DNA from: Rhodococcus opacus B4
GTDB lineage: Bacteria > Actinomycetota > Actinomycetes > Mycobacteriales > Mycobacteriaceae
Direction: 5' to 3'
Assembly: GCF_000010805.1 (NCBI RefSeq)
Contig: NC_012522.1
Span: forward strand, 3,348,001 to 3,412,000
Length of the DNA: 64,000 nt
Every line of letters starts with the position of its first letter. Position 1 is the first letter of the stretch. Positions 9,814-18,520 of this stretch are shown here, piece after piece. The position numbers and the translations under genes are program-made. The notes under the pieces are model-generated. The model was not told where the DNA came from. It was given only the letters and a program-made list of their open reading frames with translations, and made no database searches.

Positions 9814-11379
9814 ATGACTGACATCCTGGACGACACCCAGACGGCGCCCACCCACAGCCCGCACGATGAGTTGGAAGCGCGCCTGACCGCCGCCCGACTC
9901 GGCGGCTCGGAGAAGCAGCGCCAGAAGCAGATCGACGCCGGCAAGATGCTCGTGCGCGATCGCCTCGAGCTTCTCTTCGACAACAGCTGGTCCTTCGAGG
10001 ACGGCCTGCTCGCCCGCTTCGACGAGGGCCTGCCCGGCGATGCCGTCGTCACCGCGGTCGGCAAGGTCGACGGCCGCGACGTCGTCGTCATCGCCAACGA
10101 CTACACCGTCAAGGCCGGCACCTGGGGCAAGCGCACCTTCGAGAAGATCGTGCGCGCCCAGGAACTCGCCGACTCCACCGGCACCCCGATCGTGTACCTG
10201 TTCGACTCCGCCGGCGCCCGCATCGACGAACAGTTCGAAAGCTTCGTCGGCCGCCGTGCCTGGGGCAACATCTTCTACAACCAGGTCCAGATCTCCGGCC
10301 GCGTCCCGCAGGTCTGCGCCCTGTTCGGGCCCTCCCCCGCCGGCTCCGCCTATGTGCCCGCCCTGTGCGACCTGACCATCATGGTCCGCGGCCACGCCAC
10401 CGCCTACCTGGGCTCCCCGAGGCTGGCACAGATGGTCACCGGCGAAGACGTCACCCTCGAGGAGATGGGTGGGGCGGAGATGCACTCGACCGTCTCCGGC
10501 CTGTCCGACGTCCTCGTCGAGGACGACGCCGAAGCCATTGCCGCCGTGCGGGTGTGGCTGTCGTTCCTTCCGTCCAACTGGGAGCAGGAACCCCCGGTCA
10601 CCGCACCGGCGGACCCGTCCGGTGCCCGGACCATCAAGGAGATCGTCCCCGAGGTCGAATCCGAGATCTTCGACATCCACGAGCTGATCGACTCCCTCGT
10701 CGACGACGCCAGCTTCTTCCCGTACAAGGATTTGTTCGCCCCGGAACTGGTCACCGGGTTCGCGCGCCTGAACGGCCAAAGCGTCGGCATCGTCGCCAAC
10801 CAGCCCACCGTCAAGGGCGGGGTGATCTTCCCCGACTCCTCCGACAAGGCCGCCCGGTTCATCTGGATCTGCAACGCCTACAACATCCCGATCCTGTTCC
10901 TGGTCGACATCGCCGGCTACATGATCGGCTCCGAGGTCGAACGCCAGGGCATCATCCGGCACGGCGCGAAGATGATCTTCGCCGTCTCCGAGGCCCGCGT
11001 CCCCCGCATCACCGTGCTGCTGCGCAAGGCATACGGCGGCGGGTATCTCGCAATGTCCGGTGCCCCGATGCAGCCGGACGCCCTGATCGCGCTGCCGACG
11101 GCCAAGCCCGCCCTGATGGGCCCGGACGCTGCCGTGAACGGCATCCACTACAACCGCATCCAGGCCATCGAGGATCCGGAGGAGCGGGCCGCGTTCATCG
11201 CCGAGAAGCAGGCCGAGTACGCCGCCGGGATCGACGTGTTCAAGATCGCGAACGAGAACGCCGTCGAAGCGGTCGTGCCTGCGAACGAGCTGCGGAACGA
11301 GCTCACCCAGCGTCTGGCGCTCTACCGCAAGCGGGACCGCACCGCGCCCGCCCGTCGCAACGGCGTCACCCCGGTATGA
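9814..11379 (+). CDS. Acyl-CoA carboxylase beta subunit (carboxyltransferase)
   Basis: Transfers the carboxyl group from biotin to an acyl-CoA; 521 residues with both crotonase-like carboxyltransferase halves. The N half shows FDSAGARIDEQ and LFGPSPAGSAYVPAL (CoA side, oxyanion hole). The C half shows LVDIAGYMIGSEVE and RKAYGGGYLAMSG (biotin side). Sequence type is that of propionyl-/methylcrotonyl-like AccD subunits. It forms the holoenzyme with the alpha subunit 0.8 kb upstream. The last bases overlap the next SDR start (ATGA), showing a single operon from 7231 to 12134. Confidence 0.95.
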   Translation: MTDILDDTQTAPTHSPHDELEARLTAARLGGSEKQRQKQIDAGKMLVRDRLELLFDNSWSFEDGLLARFDEGLPGDAVVTAVGKVDGRDVVVIANDYTVKAGTWGKRTFEKIVRAQELADSTGTPIVYLFDSAGARIDEQFESFVGRRAWGNIFYNQVQISGRVPQVCALFGPSPAGSAYVPALCDLTIMVRGHATAYLGSPRLAQMVTGEDVTLEEMGGAEMHSTVSGLSDVLVEDDAEAIAAVRVWLSFLPSNWEQEPPVTAPADPSGARTIKEIVPEVESEIFDIHELIDSLVDDASFFPYKDLFAPELVTGFARLNGQSVGIVANQPTVKGGVIFPDSSDKAARFIWICNAYNIPILFLVDIAGYMIGSEVERQGIIRHGAKMIFAVSEARVPRITVLLRKAYGGGYLAMSGAPMQPDALIALPTAKPALMGPDAAVNGIHYNRIQAIEDPEERAAFIAEKQAEYAAGIDVFKIANENAVEAVVPANELRNELTQRLALYRKRDRTAPARRNGVTPV

Positions 11380-12134
11380 GCGCGCCGGTGCTCGCACCGC
11401 GGCGAGAAGGTCTCACCGGTGTCGTCACCGGTGCGGGCACCGGGATCGGTCGGGCCTGTCTCGATGTGCTGGTCGACCACGGCGCCCGCGTCGACGCGTG
11501 GGATCGGAGCGACGAGGCGCTGGCAGATCTTGCCGGGCGGGAGGATGTCGCTACCCGTACCGTCGATGTCACCGACGCGGCGGTGGTCGCATCCGCAGCG
11601 TCGGCGGCGTTGAAGCACTGGGGCCGCATTGACTTCGTGATCAACTGCGCAGGCGCGTTTTTGGTCGGTCCGCTAGCCGACGTCAGTGCCGCGTCGGTGC
11701 GTGCGCTGTTCGAGGTGAACGTACTCGGGACGACGGTGGTCACGCAGGCGTTGCTCCCGGCGCTCAAGAGCACCCGGGGGTCCATCGTGAACGTGGCCAG
11801 CTCGGTTGCCCTCAAACCGACCGCCAGTAACGCTCACTACGCGGCGTCGAAGGCGGCGGTCGCGCACCTGACCCGATGCTGGGCCCTCGAGTTGGGGCCT
11901 GAGGGGGTTCGGGTCAATTCCGTCGCTCCCGGACCGACGCCGACCGCGATCTACCGGACCGCCGGGATGAGCGCGGAGCAAGAGTCGACGCTACTCCGCG
12001 AGCGGGCTGAGGCAATTCCACTACGCCGGGTCGGCGATCCCGTCGACACCGCCCGGTGGATCGCACGGTTCGCACTCGAAGACGACTGGACGACCGGCGT
12101 CGTTCTTCCGGTGGATGGTGGAATGGCGCTCTGA
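11376..12134 (+). CDS. Short-chain dehydrogenase/reductase (carboxylase operon, last gene)
   Basis: 252-residue SDR: TGAGTGIGRA cofactor motif at about residue 18, NCAG, NVASSVAL, YAASKAAV active site, and C-terminal VVLPVDGGMAL. Its ATG overlaps the carboxylase beta stop by four bases (ATGA). It is only distantly similar to the other SDR of this operon, so the two probably act on different intermediates, such as an alcohol and a 3-hydroxyacyl-CoA. A long perfect stem-loop follows 28 bp downstream, marking the operon end. Confidence 0.9.
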   Translation: MSAPVLAPRREGLTGVVTGAGTGIGRACLDVLVDHGARVDAWDRSDEALADLAGREDVATRTVDVTDAAVVASAASAALKHWGRIDFVINCAGAFLVGPLADVSAASVRALFEVNVLGTTVVTQALLPALKSTRGSIVNVASSVALKPTASNAHYAASKAAVAHLTRCWALELGPEGVRVNSVAPGPTPTAIYRTAGMSAEQESTLLRERAEAIPLRRVGDPVDTARWIARFALEDDWTTGVVLPVDGGMAL

Positions 12135-12162
12135 CGCCGCGCATCCTCGCCATTCGCTTTCA

Positions 12163-12209
12163 GCACCCGGATCCCGGGCCCTCACGACGAGGGCCCGGGA
12201 TCCGGGTGC
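12163..12209 (+). terminator. Perfect 21-bp stem-loop ending the carboxylase operon
   Basis: Arms at 12163-12183 and 12189-12209 are perfectly complementary with a 5-base loop (ACGAC). No T-run follows. It is placed directly after the last SDR gene. Confidence 0.75.
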
Positions 12210-12648
12210 CTCCCGTCGGATCAAGTCGACGTTCGACTCCGAAAGCGACCTATCCCGCAGTGCCTGATCATTCGCACCAAGCGCGTCCGTCAGACCAGAC
12301 GTACCCGCCTCGCGTCCCGGCCCCCGGGAGTGCATCGCGCCACCGGCCCCTCGTACCCGGCCGGACCCGAGCACGTCATGAGGTAGAACAATCACGGCCA
12401 CCCACTACGACGCACCGAGAGTCGTCGAATCCGGCGAGTCCGCAGGAACGTCCCTCGAACAGGTGGCGGCCAGCAGGGAAGAAGCGCAGTCACCCGTCGA
12501 GGACATGCGTGATTCCGACACAGTCCGACGAATCACCTGCACCAGTTGCATTCTGTTCCACTGCGCACTTTGTCAGCGTCAGGCCCGGCCGTGGTGCGCG
12601 TATGAGCCGCCCTCACTGAGCACAGGCGAGAAAACACGCAGCGCAAAG

Positions 12649-12700
12649 CCCGCTGCCCCTTCACCCGCGACGGAAACGTCTCGGGTGAAGGGGTAGCGGG
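12649..12700 (-). terminator. Stem-loop after the mycofactocin-type SDR gene
   Basis: 19-bp arms at 12649-12667 and 12682-12700 with one mismatch and a 14-base loop, 48 bp beyond the SDR stop on the minus strand. Confidence 0.65.
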
Positions 12701-12747
12701 GATGGTCCCGCGGCCGGAACTGAACCGGCCACGGAATCCGACGGCTT

Positions 12748-13590
12748 CTAGCCGCCGACCTTCTGACTTGCGCCGGCGTCGATGGGCAGGTTGATTCCGG
12801 TGATGTACCGCGACTCGTCCGAGGCCAGGAAGAGCACGGCGTTGGTGATGTCGATGGGTTCGACCCACGGGATGTTCGGGAGCGAGTGCATCGTGGCGAA
12901 CGCGTCGCGGGAGTCCTCGAGCGTCGGGTGTGCAAGGTCCGGACGGAAGAGTCCGTAGAAGGTCTCGTTCTGCAAGAGCTTGGTGTTGACGTTCGTCGGA
13001 TGGACCGCATTGACACGGATCCCCTTGGGGCCCAGCTCGTTCGCGAGGGTGTGCATCAGTCCGACAATGCCGTGCTTGGCGGTGACGTAGTGGCCGACGT
13101 TCGGGTAGCCGTTCAAGCTCGACGTCGATCCGGTAAAGATGACCGAGCCACCTTCGCCCCGCTCGACCATGTTCGGCACCGCGGCCTTGACGGTGTGGAA
13201 GACACCGGTCAGGTTGGTGTCGATCATGTCATTCCACTGCTCTTCGGTCAGGTCGAGGACCTTATTGGCCGAGATGATGCCTGCGTTGGCGCAGACGATG
13301 TCGATACGGCCGAACTCGGCGAGGCCGTCGGCGACCGCAGCCTCCATCTGCTTCAGGTTGCGCACGTCGGCCTGCGCGATGACCACCCGGCGGCCCAGCT
13401 CCTCGACCAGTCGCGCCGTTTCCTTCAGGTCGTCGAGCGACGCCATCGGGTACGGCACACTGCCGATCTGGTCGGCGATGTCGATGGCGATGATGTCAGC
13501 GCCCTCTTTGGCCAGCCCCAGTGCGTGCGAACGGCCCTGGCCGCGTGCGGCCCCGGTAATCAGGGCGACCTTGCCCTCCAAGCGGCTCAT
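12748..13590 (-). CDS. Mycofactocin-coupled SDR family oxidoreductase (carveol-dehydrogenase-like)
   Basis: 280-residue SDR with the features of the mycofactocin-dependent subfamily: extended cofactor motif TGAARGQGRSHA at residues 11-22, ADIIAIDI, an insertion after the second strand (PYPMASLDDLKET), CANAGI, active site YVTAKHG, and the long C-terminal segment NPTN-like HPTNVNTKLL. Family members hold NAD tightly and pass electrons to the peptide cofactor mycofactocin; the rhodococcal carveol dehydrogenase belongs here. It probably oxidises a secondary alcohol, matching the OYE that could reduce the enone produced. It is transcribed alone, with operator C 56 bp upstream. Confidence 0.9.
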   Translation of the reverse strand: MSRLEGKVALITGAARGQGRSHALGLAKEGADIIAIDIADQIGSVPYPMASLDDLKETARLVEELGRRVVIAQADVRNLKQMEAAVADGLAEFGRIDIVCANAGIISANKVLDLTEEQWNDMIDTNLTGVFHTVKAAVPNMVERGEGGSVIFTGSTSSLNGYPNVGHYVTAKHGIVGLMHTLANELGPKGIRVNAVHPTNVNTKLLQNETFYGLFRPDLAHPTLEDSRDAFATMHSLPNIPWVEPIDITNAVLFLASDESRYITGINLPIDAGASQKVGG

Positions 13591-14024
13591 TGAGTTTCCA
13601 ATCTCTCGATGTACGACCCTGCCGATGCCGGCGGAGCAACCAACAAACGTACGTGCGTTTGTTTAATTAGAGTGTGATGTGAGCGACAGCAAATGTCAAC
13701 CATGTGCGCAGAGCGAGGACGAGGGGCCGCTGCATGTGCCATTGCGGCAGACGAGCGCCACCAAGAGATCAACACAGTCCGGGAAGCATTCCCCACGAAA
13801 GCAATACCGAGACAACGGGACTGACAGCGCAGCGATCCCACGTGAGTACGCGGCCGTAGTCATCGATCGGAGACGCCCGCAACCACGCACCGCGCTGCCG
13901 CGCATGCAGCGACATCCTCGCTACGCACCGCTCCGGGGCATTCGTTGCGTGTGTGTCACCAAAGTTGACAGCCTGCACCCCGGGCTGGTGCCCCGGGCGC
14001 GGGCTGAACGGATATACGGTCGGG
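13591..14024. other. Intergenic region with operator C, otherwise empty
   Basis: 434 bp between the SDR start and the tetR stop. Apart from the operator palindrome at 13642-13663 no gene or clear terminator was found. Confidence 0.6.
13642..13663. promoter_or_regulatory. TetR-type operator site C (best palindrome of the set)
   Basis: The inner 14 bp (13646-13659) read AACGTACGTGCGTT and the flanks extend it to a 22-bp palindrome bounded by AACA and TGTT, with two mismatched pairs. It lies 52 bp upstream of the mycofactocin-type SDR start. Confidence 0.7.
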
Positions 14025-14636
14025 TCAGCCGGCGTTCTCGACGCCGAGCTGGCGCAGCGCCATCTTGATGTAGGTGTTGACGACCTTGTCGAGGGACTTC
14101 GGGCCGCCGGGTTTGTACCAGGACGACACGTGCGCACCCTGAGCCAGTATCGAGTACGTCTGCAATTTGGCATCGAGGATGTCCGCGCCGGTTTCCTTGG
14201 CCACATCCTTGATGAGTTTCTGCAGCAGGCGCTCGTACTCGGCACGCTTGGCGAGGACCAACTCCAAGTCTCCGTTGCTCAGGGCCCGGAGCTCGGTATT
14301 GCCGATGAACGTCTCTCGCGCATGCTCCGCGTGATAACGGATGTGGCAGTCGACCGCCGCCTTGAACCGGTCCAGCGCACTCCCATCGACGCTGACGAGC
14401 GCATTGTTCACGGCTTCGAGGAGTTCGTCCATGACCGACACCATGATGTCGGTCAGCAACTCTTCTTTGCCGCTGATGTGGTTGTAGAGGCTGCCGACCT
14501 GGATGCCGACCTCGCTCGCAACGGTGCGCAGCGACGTGGCTTCGTAGCCGTGCTCGTAGAACAGGCTGGCCGCGGCCTCCCGTATAGCGACGTTGGTGCG
14601 CGCGCCGCCGCGTGTCACCCGAGTTGCTCGCGTCAC
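14025..14636 (-). CDS. TetR-family transcriptional regulator, likely repressor of the island
   Basis: 203-residue TetR protein. The N-terminal helix-turn-helix covers about residues 17-62 (AAASLFYEHGYEATS, then GIQVGSLYNHISGKEEL); the C-terminal ligand domain is typical of acyl-CoA-responsive TetRs but not diagnostic. The GTG start is chosen because GGAGGGGG lies five bases upstream; an ATG at 14699 would overlap operator E and lacks a site. Operator E lies about 60 bp upstream, so autorepression is expected. The same motif precedes six other promoters within 16 kb. The inducer is presumably a CoA ester of the pathway (inference). Confidence 0.9.
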   Translation of the reverse strand: MTRATRVTRGGARTNVAIREAAASLFYEHGYEATSLRTVASEVGIQVGSLYNHISGKEELLTDIMVSVMDELLEAVNNALVSVDGSALDRFKAAVDCHIRYHAEHARETFIGNTELRALSNGDLELVLAKRAEYERLLQKLIKDVAKETGADILDAKLQTYSILAQGAHVSSWYKPGGPKSLDKVVNTYIKMALRQLGVENAG

Positions 14637-14694
14637 TGTGCCCCCTCCGAGGTAAATTGGACGGTCCCCGAAGGGGCCGGCAAGCGGTCTCAGG

Positions 14695-14708
14695 AACAAT
14701 CGTACGTT
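14695..14708. promoter_or_regulatory. TetR-type operator site E (tetR autoregulation)
   Basis: AACAATCGTACGTT on the plus strand, identical to site D, in the short gap between the tetR start and the 3' end of the acyl-CoA synthetase gene. Confidence 0.65.
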
Positions 14709-14745
14709 AGTCGATCGCTATTCTCGCTGATTGTCGGCACCGTTG

Positions 14746-16272
14746 TCACCAGCCCATCGTCGCCCGGATGTTGGTCTTGACGATCTTGCCGCTGGGATTC
14801 ATCGGCAAGGCGTTCGGGCCCACAAGCGCGATCATCTTCGGAACCTTGTATCCGGCCAAGTGCTTGCGCAGGAACGTGGCGATCTCCGTCTCCGTGACGG
14901 TCTGACCCGGCCGAACGGCGATCACAGCGCGCACCTCCTCGTCCCACTCTTCACTCGGCACGCCGAGGACGGCGGCTTCCATGACAGCCGGGTGCGTGTG
15001 GAGCAACTGCTCGATCTCCGAGCTGTACACGTTCTCGCCACCGGTCTTGATCATGTCCTTGGCCCGGTCGCGGAAGTACAGGTAGCCATTTTCGTCGCGA
15101 ACCGCCAGGTCACCGGTACGCAGCCAGCCGTTGTCGAGTACCTCCTTGGTGGCCTCCGGTCGACCGAAGTATCCGGTCATCAGATTGGGGCCGCGGACGC
15201 AGATCTCTCCGATCTCCCCCACCGCGGTCGGGGCACCGTCGTAAAGATCACGCAACTCGACCTCGGTGAGGAGGTATTCGGTGCCGATCGAGCCGTCTAT
15301 CTCCGGCCGGAGCATGTCCTGTGGGAGCAAACGGGTGACCATCGGCCCTGCTTCAGTGAGGCCGTAGCGGAAAAACAGGTCGACATCCGGGATCAGTGCC
15401 GACACTGCCAGCTTGTCCGGCATGCGCAGCAACCCGGCACCGGTGTGGAGGGCCTTGAAATTGTTGCGGAACCCGTCGGTGTCGAACGTGCCCGACTTGA
15501 GCATGCGCCGGATCATGTTGGGCACGAGAAACATGTTGGTGATCGACTCGCGGGCGACGAGGTCCGCGATCTCCTCTTCCACGAATTTGTGGACGAGGAC
15601 CGAACTGTTCCCCGTGACGTAATGGGGCAGGAACCAGCACAACAGTGCGGCAGAGTGGAAGAGCGGGGTGACGACGAGGCCGCGATCGTTCGGGCGGCCA
15701 CCGATCCGGCAGTCGGCGATTTCGTTGACTGCGTTGGTCAGGATCGCCGAGTGCGAGAGCACGACCCCCTTGGAGAAACCGGTGGTGCCGCCGGTGAACA
15801 GGATGCAGGCAGCATCCGATGCTTGAACCGGCACATCCTTGATCGGTTCCGACCGCAGGAGGTGATCGAACTCGTCTCCCTCGTGCACCACGGTGACCGG
15901 CGCTTCGAGGCCGTCACCGGCCAGGACCTCCGCGATGGCGGCGTCGAAGCCATCGCCGACGAGTACGACACGGGCGCCGGTCTCGTTGATTCCATGGGCC
16001 AGCTCCTCCGTCGCCCATCGCCAGTTGTATGGGACAAAGGCGGCGCCGGCGGCGACGATTCCCAGGAAGGTTTCGATGCTGAAGGCAGTGTTGCCCGCCA
16101 GCACGCCGACGGTGTCACCGGGCTCGACACCCCGCGCCCGCAGGCCGGCGGCGATCCGCCACGCCCTGTCCGCGAGTTCTCCATGGGTGAGCCGGCGCGT
16201 ACCGTCGAAGATCGCTTCGCGCCCAGGCACCAGCCGCTCGTTGCGACGAATAGCGTCGACGAGAGTAAACAT
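14746..16272 (-). CDS. Acyl-CoA synthetase (AMP-forming, class I adenylate-forming)
   Basis: Activates a carboxylic acid to its CoA thioester through an acyl-adenylate; 508 residues. Core motifs are FTGGTTGFSKGVVLSH (P-loop), RYGLTEAGPM, GWLRTGDLA and DRAKDMIKTGGENVYS. The catalytic Lys lies in NPSGKIVKT near the C-terminus. The ATG follows AAGGAGAACG; the long upstream extension in frame has no family similarity. Operator F lies about 50 bp upstream. As the only CoA ligase of the island, it probably makes the CoA ester that the dehydrogenase and carboxylase use. Confidence 0.93.
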   Translation of the reverse strand: MFTLVDAIRRNERLVPGREAIFDGTRRLTHGELADRAWRIAAGLRARGVEPGDTVGVLAGNTAFSIETFLGIVAAGAAFVPYNWRWATEELAHGINETGARVVLVGDGFDAAIAEVLAGDGLEAPVTVVHEGDEFDHLLRSEPIKDVPVQASDAACILFTGGTTGFSKGVVLSHSAILTNAVNEIADCRIGGRPNDRGLVVTPLFHSAALLCWFLPHYVTGNSSVLVHKFVEEEIADLVARESITNMFLVPNMIRRMLKSGTFDTDGFRNNFKALHTGAGLLRMPDKLAVSALIPDVDLFFRYGLTEAGPMVTRLLPQDMLRPEIDGSIGTEYLLTEVELRDLYDGAPTAVGEIGEICVRGPNLMTGYFGRPEATKEVLDNGWLRTGDLAVRDENGYLYFRDRAKDMIKTGGENVYSSEIEQLLHTHPAVMEAAVLGVPSEEWDEEVRAVIAVRPGQTVTETEIATFLRKHLAGYKVPKMIALVGPNALPMNPSGKIVKTNIRATMGW

Positions 16273-16638
16273 CGTTCTCCTTAGCCGTACAAGTGTTGCT
16301 GTGGCCTTCAACACTACGTTAGGCGTACGTACGTTCGCTAGTCCCACGGTTCTGGAATTCTCGCGTTTCTCAGCAGTGCGACCCCCAGGTCGCTGCAACC
16401 CGGATCGAAGGCGTATCGACGTCGCGCGCCCCGAAGCTTCCTTGCCCGGTCTCGGCCCGGCGTGCGCCCTCACTACCCGAGCGCCTCGACGGAAGGGCGG
16501 CCTCGGAACACCTCACCCGAGGCACCCCTCGAGCGACGGGCCGTACCTGCCGCCCCACCGAAACGTCCTGACGCCGACGGCGGAGATCACCATTACCGAC
16601 CCGCTGCACACTCCCGACCGACAGTGACACCGGCGCTC
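16273..16638. other. Intergenic region with operator F
   Basis: The operator lies near the synthetase start; the rest holds no recognisable gene or terminator and appears to be the seam between the TetR island and the next region. Confidence 0.5.
16322..16335. promoter_or_regulatory. TetR-type operator site F (acyl-CoA synthetase)
   Basis: GGCGTACGTACGTT on the plus strand. The right half matches the consensus exactly and the left half is weaker. It lies 50 bp upstream of the synthetase ATG. Confidence 0.5.
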
Positions 16639-16843
16639 ACTGCGTGAGGAAGTCGGCGAGAGCCTGCGCCACGAGGTCGGGCTCGTCCTCGGTGAGAAAG
16701 TGCCCGGCGCCGGGAACGAACGTTGTTCGCCCCGGGGATGCGGCTCGCGAGATCGTCGGCGAACGAACGGTTCAGCCATTCGTCGTCGCGCCCCACACGA
16801 TCTGTACCGGCACCTTCACCGTGCCGAGTTCCTCTGGGTGTTA
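16639..16843 (-). pseudogene. Alpha/beta hydrolase C-terminal remnant, two frameshifts
   Basis: Reading the minus strand through two frame changes restores the end of an alpha/beta hydrolase. The pieces are VKVPVQIVWG, then a shift, DDEWLNRSFADDLASRIPG, then a shift, FVPGAGHFLTEDEPD and a final LADFLTQ before a stop. These are the usual Asp-loop and His-loop blocks. The N-terminal two thirds, with the nucleophile elbow, are absent; homology ends abruptly near 16843, next to the truncated solute-binding gene. It is a decayed fragment at a recombination seam. Confidence 0.7.
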
Positions 16844-16848
16844 ACCCA

Positions 16849-17421
16849 TTAGGCCGTGTTGGGTTCACCTGTTAGGCCCGGGATCCGTGGATTCCGGTGC
16901 CGGGGGGTAGCTATGCCGGGACGGGTGGCAGACGACGATTCTGCGTCGCCCTCGTTGGCTCGATTGCCGCGGCGCCCGCGAACCGGAGTGCGCTCGGATG
17001 CCGCTTCTCCGAGGTACCGAGCCCACGGATCGGGAATCCCGCGCCTGGCGAACCAGTCGTGCAGGGATGACTGCTGCTCGGTGAGGAGATTGGCGATGAT
17101 CTTCAGGTCCGAACCCGATGCCCGGGAGGAGATCACGCCTTCGGTGAGCATGGCCGCGACGGTGGCCTGCCCACTCGCCACCGCCGCGGTTGCCTCTGCG
17201 GTGCTCTTGACCTTGATGACCTCGACGTCGATGCCGTTCTTGTCGAAGATCCCCTGCTCGATACCGGCGGTCACGGCGAGGAACGAGCTACCGGTGATCG
17301 ACGACGCCAGCATGATGGTCGTGCGCCCGTTCGCCGCGGACAACTCCGTACTGTTGGCACAGCCGACGACGAGGGCCAGCACTCCGGCACAGGTACCCGC
17401 GAGCAGCGCGCGTCGTTTCAT
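16849..17421 (-). pseudogene. Truncated duplicate of the ABC solute-binding protein gene
   Basis: The first 115 or so codons (MKRRALLAGT, lipobox LVVGC, then ANSTELSAANG) are nearly identical to the intact binding protein at 19500-20477. After SDLKIIANLLTE the frame continues into unrelated sequence (SSLHDWFARRGIPD onward) up to a stop at 16849. Only the signal peptide and part of lobe I of the fold remain, so a functional binding protein is not expected, although a short lipoprotein could still be secreted. The origin of the fused tail is unrecognised. Confidence 0.8.
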
Positions 17422-17430
17422 CGCTGTCCT
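17077..17430. repeat. 354-bp direct repeat, copy 1 (in truncated binding-protein gene)
   Basis: Matches 20133-20486 at a constant offset of 3056 bp with only scattered substitutions, such as ACGGTGGCC/ACGTTGGCC and CCCCTGC/CCCCCGC. Both boundaries are sharp. Confidence 0.85.
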
Positions 17431-17689
17431 GCCGAGGTCGCGTGCAGTTGCCGCAGCAGGCGCGCTCGCCGCGCCGAGCGCGTGGGCACGTGCTGTTGAC
17501 GCCGGCCTGTACCTCTCATGCATCTGACGGTGTGGTGAGCTTGCCGAATCTGCTCTAGTGCTGTGCTCATGTGCATTGGGACTCCTCATACATGCGCGCT
17601 GTTGGCAGTTGGGCAGCGCTGGACACGTGCCGGACGAACCGCCGATCAGCGCATCGGTGGCGGAATGCGACGGTAGGGCGCGAGGTCGA

Positions 17690-18520
17690 TCACGCGATTG
17701 TGGTGTCTCGCCAGGGTGCGAGCTTCTTCTCGACGACCTTGAGAAGCCCCATCATCACGACCGAGATGACGACCATGATCATGACTGCGGCAAGGTATCG
17801 AGAGGTGTTGAAGACCTCGGCGTCGGCGCGGATGCGGTAGCCGATGCCTTCGGTTGCTGCGATGTACTCGCCGACGACCACCGCGATCATTCCCTTGCCG
17901 ATCGCGAGTCGAACACCGGTGATGAAGAACGGAATCACGGAGGGAAACGTGACGTCTTTGTAGATCGACAGTCCGCTGGCGCCGAAGGAACGGGCCGCGC
18001 GCAGCAGCACAGGATCGACGGTTCGCACGCCTTCGATCATGTTGATGATGACCGGGAAGATTGCGAGGATCGCGACGTTGGCGATCTTCGATCCCATGCC
18101 GAGACCGAACCAGATCACCAGCAGCGGGGTGAGGACGAGGATCGGGGTCGAGTACAGGGCGTTGATGATCGGATCGAAAGCGTGGTTGAGGCGGCGATTC
18201 GAGCCGAGGAGCAGTCCGATCGGGACGCCGAGTCCCAGGGCGATCGCCATGCCGATCGCAAACTCGGTGCCGCTCACCCGCAGATCGGACCAGAGCGGAC
18301 CTTCGGTCAAGGACGTGAACCCACCCCAGATCTCGCTCGGTGAGCTGAAGAACAGCGGGTTCCACAGGCCCATCTTGCCCAGAATTTCCCAGACCACGAG
18401 GATGATGACGACGGTGCCGATCGGCAACCAGTAGCGTTCGTAGCGCCGCCAAATGCTGGGCTGCCGGGTGGGTGTCGGATCCTTCTGCGACCGCTCGGAT
18501 CGGGTTGCTGTCGTGTTCAT
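17690..18520 (-). CDS. ABC transporter permease (SsuC/TauC type)
   Basis: 276-residue inner-membrane permease with about six helices. The cytoplasmic EAA loop that docks with the ATPase is seen as RSFGASGLSIYKDVTFPS near residue 190. It belongs to the sulfonate/nitrate/taurine class (binding-protein-dependent transport, BPD_transp_1). Its ATG overlaps the ATPase stop (ATGA). It is the last gene of the eight-gene operon from 23802; the substrate is probably the compound degraded by the upstream enzymes rather than a sulfonate, since no sulfur gene is nearby. Confidence 0.92.
   Translation of the reverse strand: MNTTATRSERSQKDPTPTRQPSIWRRYERYWLPIGTVVIILVVWEILGKMGLWNPLFFSSPSEIWGGFTSLTEGPLWSDLRVSGTEFAIGMAIALGLGVPIGLLLGSNRRLNHAFDPIINALYSTPILVLTPLLVIWFGLGMGSKIANVAILAIFPVIINMIEGVRTVDPVLLRAARSFGASGLSIYKDVTFPSVIPFFITGVRLAIGKGMIAVVVGEYIAATEGIGYRIRADAEVFNTSRYLAAVMIMVVISVVMMGLLKVVEKKLAPWRDTTIA

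Larger units (their letters stand above)
12135..12747. other. Gene-free convergent intergenic region with two terminators
   Basis: About 610 bp between convergent SDR genes. It holds two strong stem-loops, one per direction. The open frames across it have atypical composition and no recognisable domain, and none is called. Confidence 0.7.

Noticed and set aside
12056-12696. Two plus-strand frames (187 and 77 codons) between convergent SDR genes
   Set aside because: They run through the terminator stem-loops, have no domain and no ribosome site.
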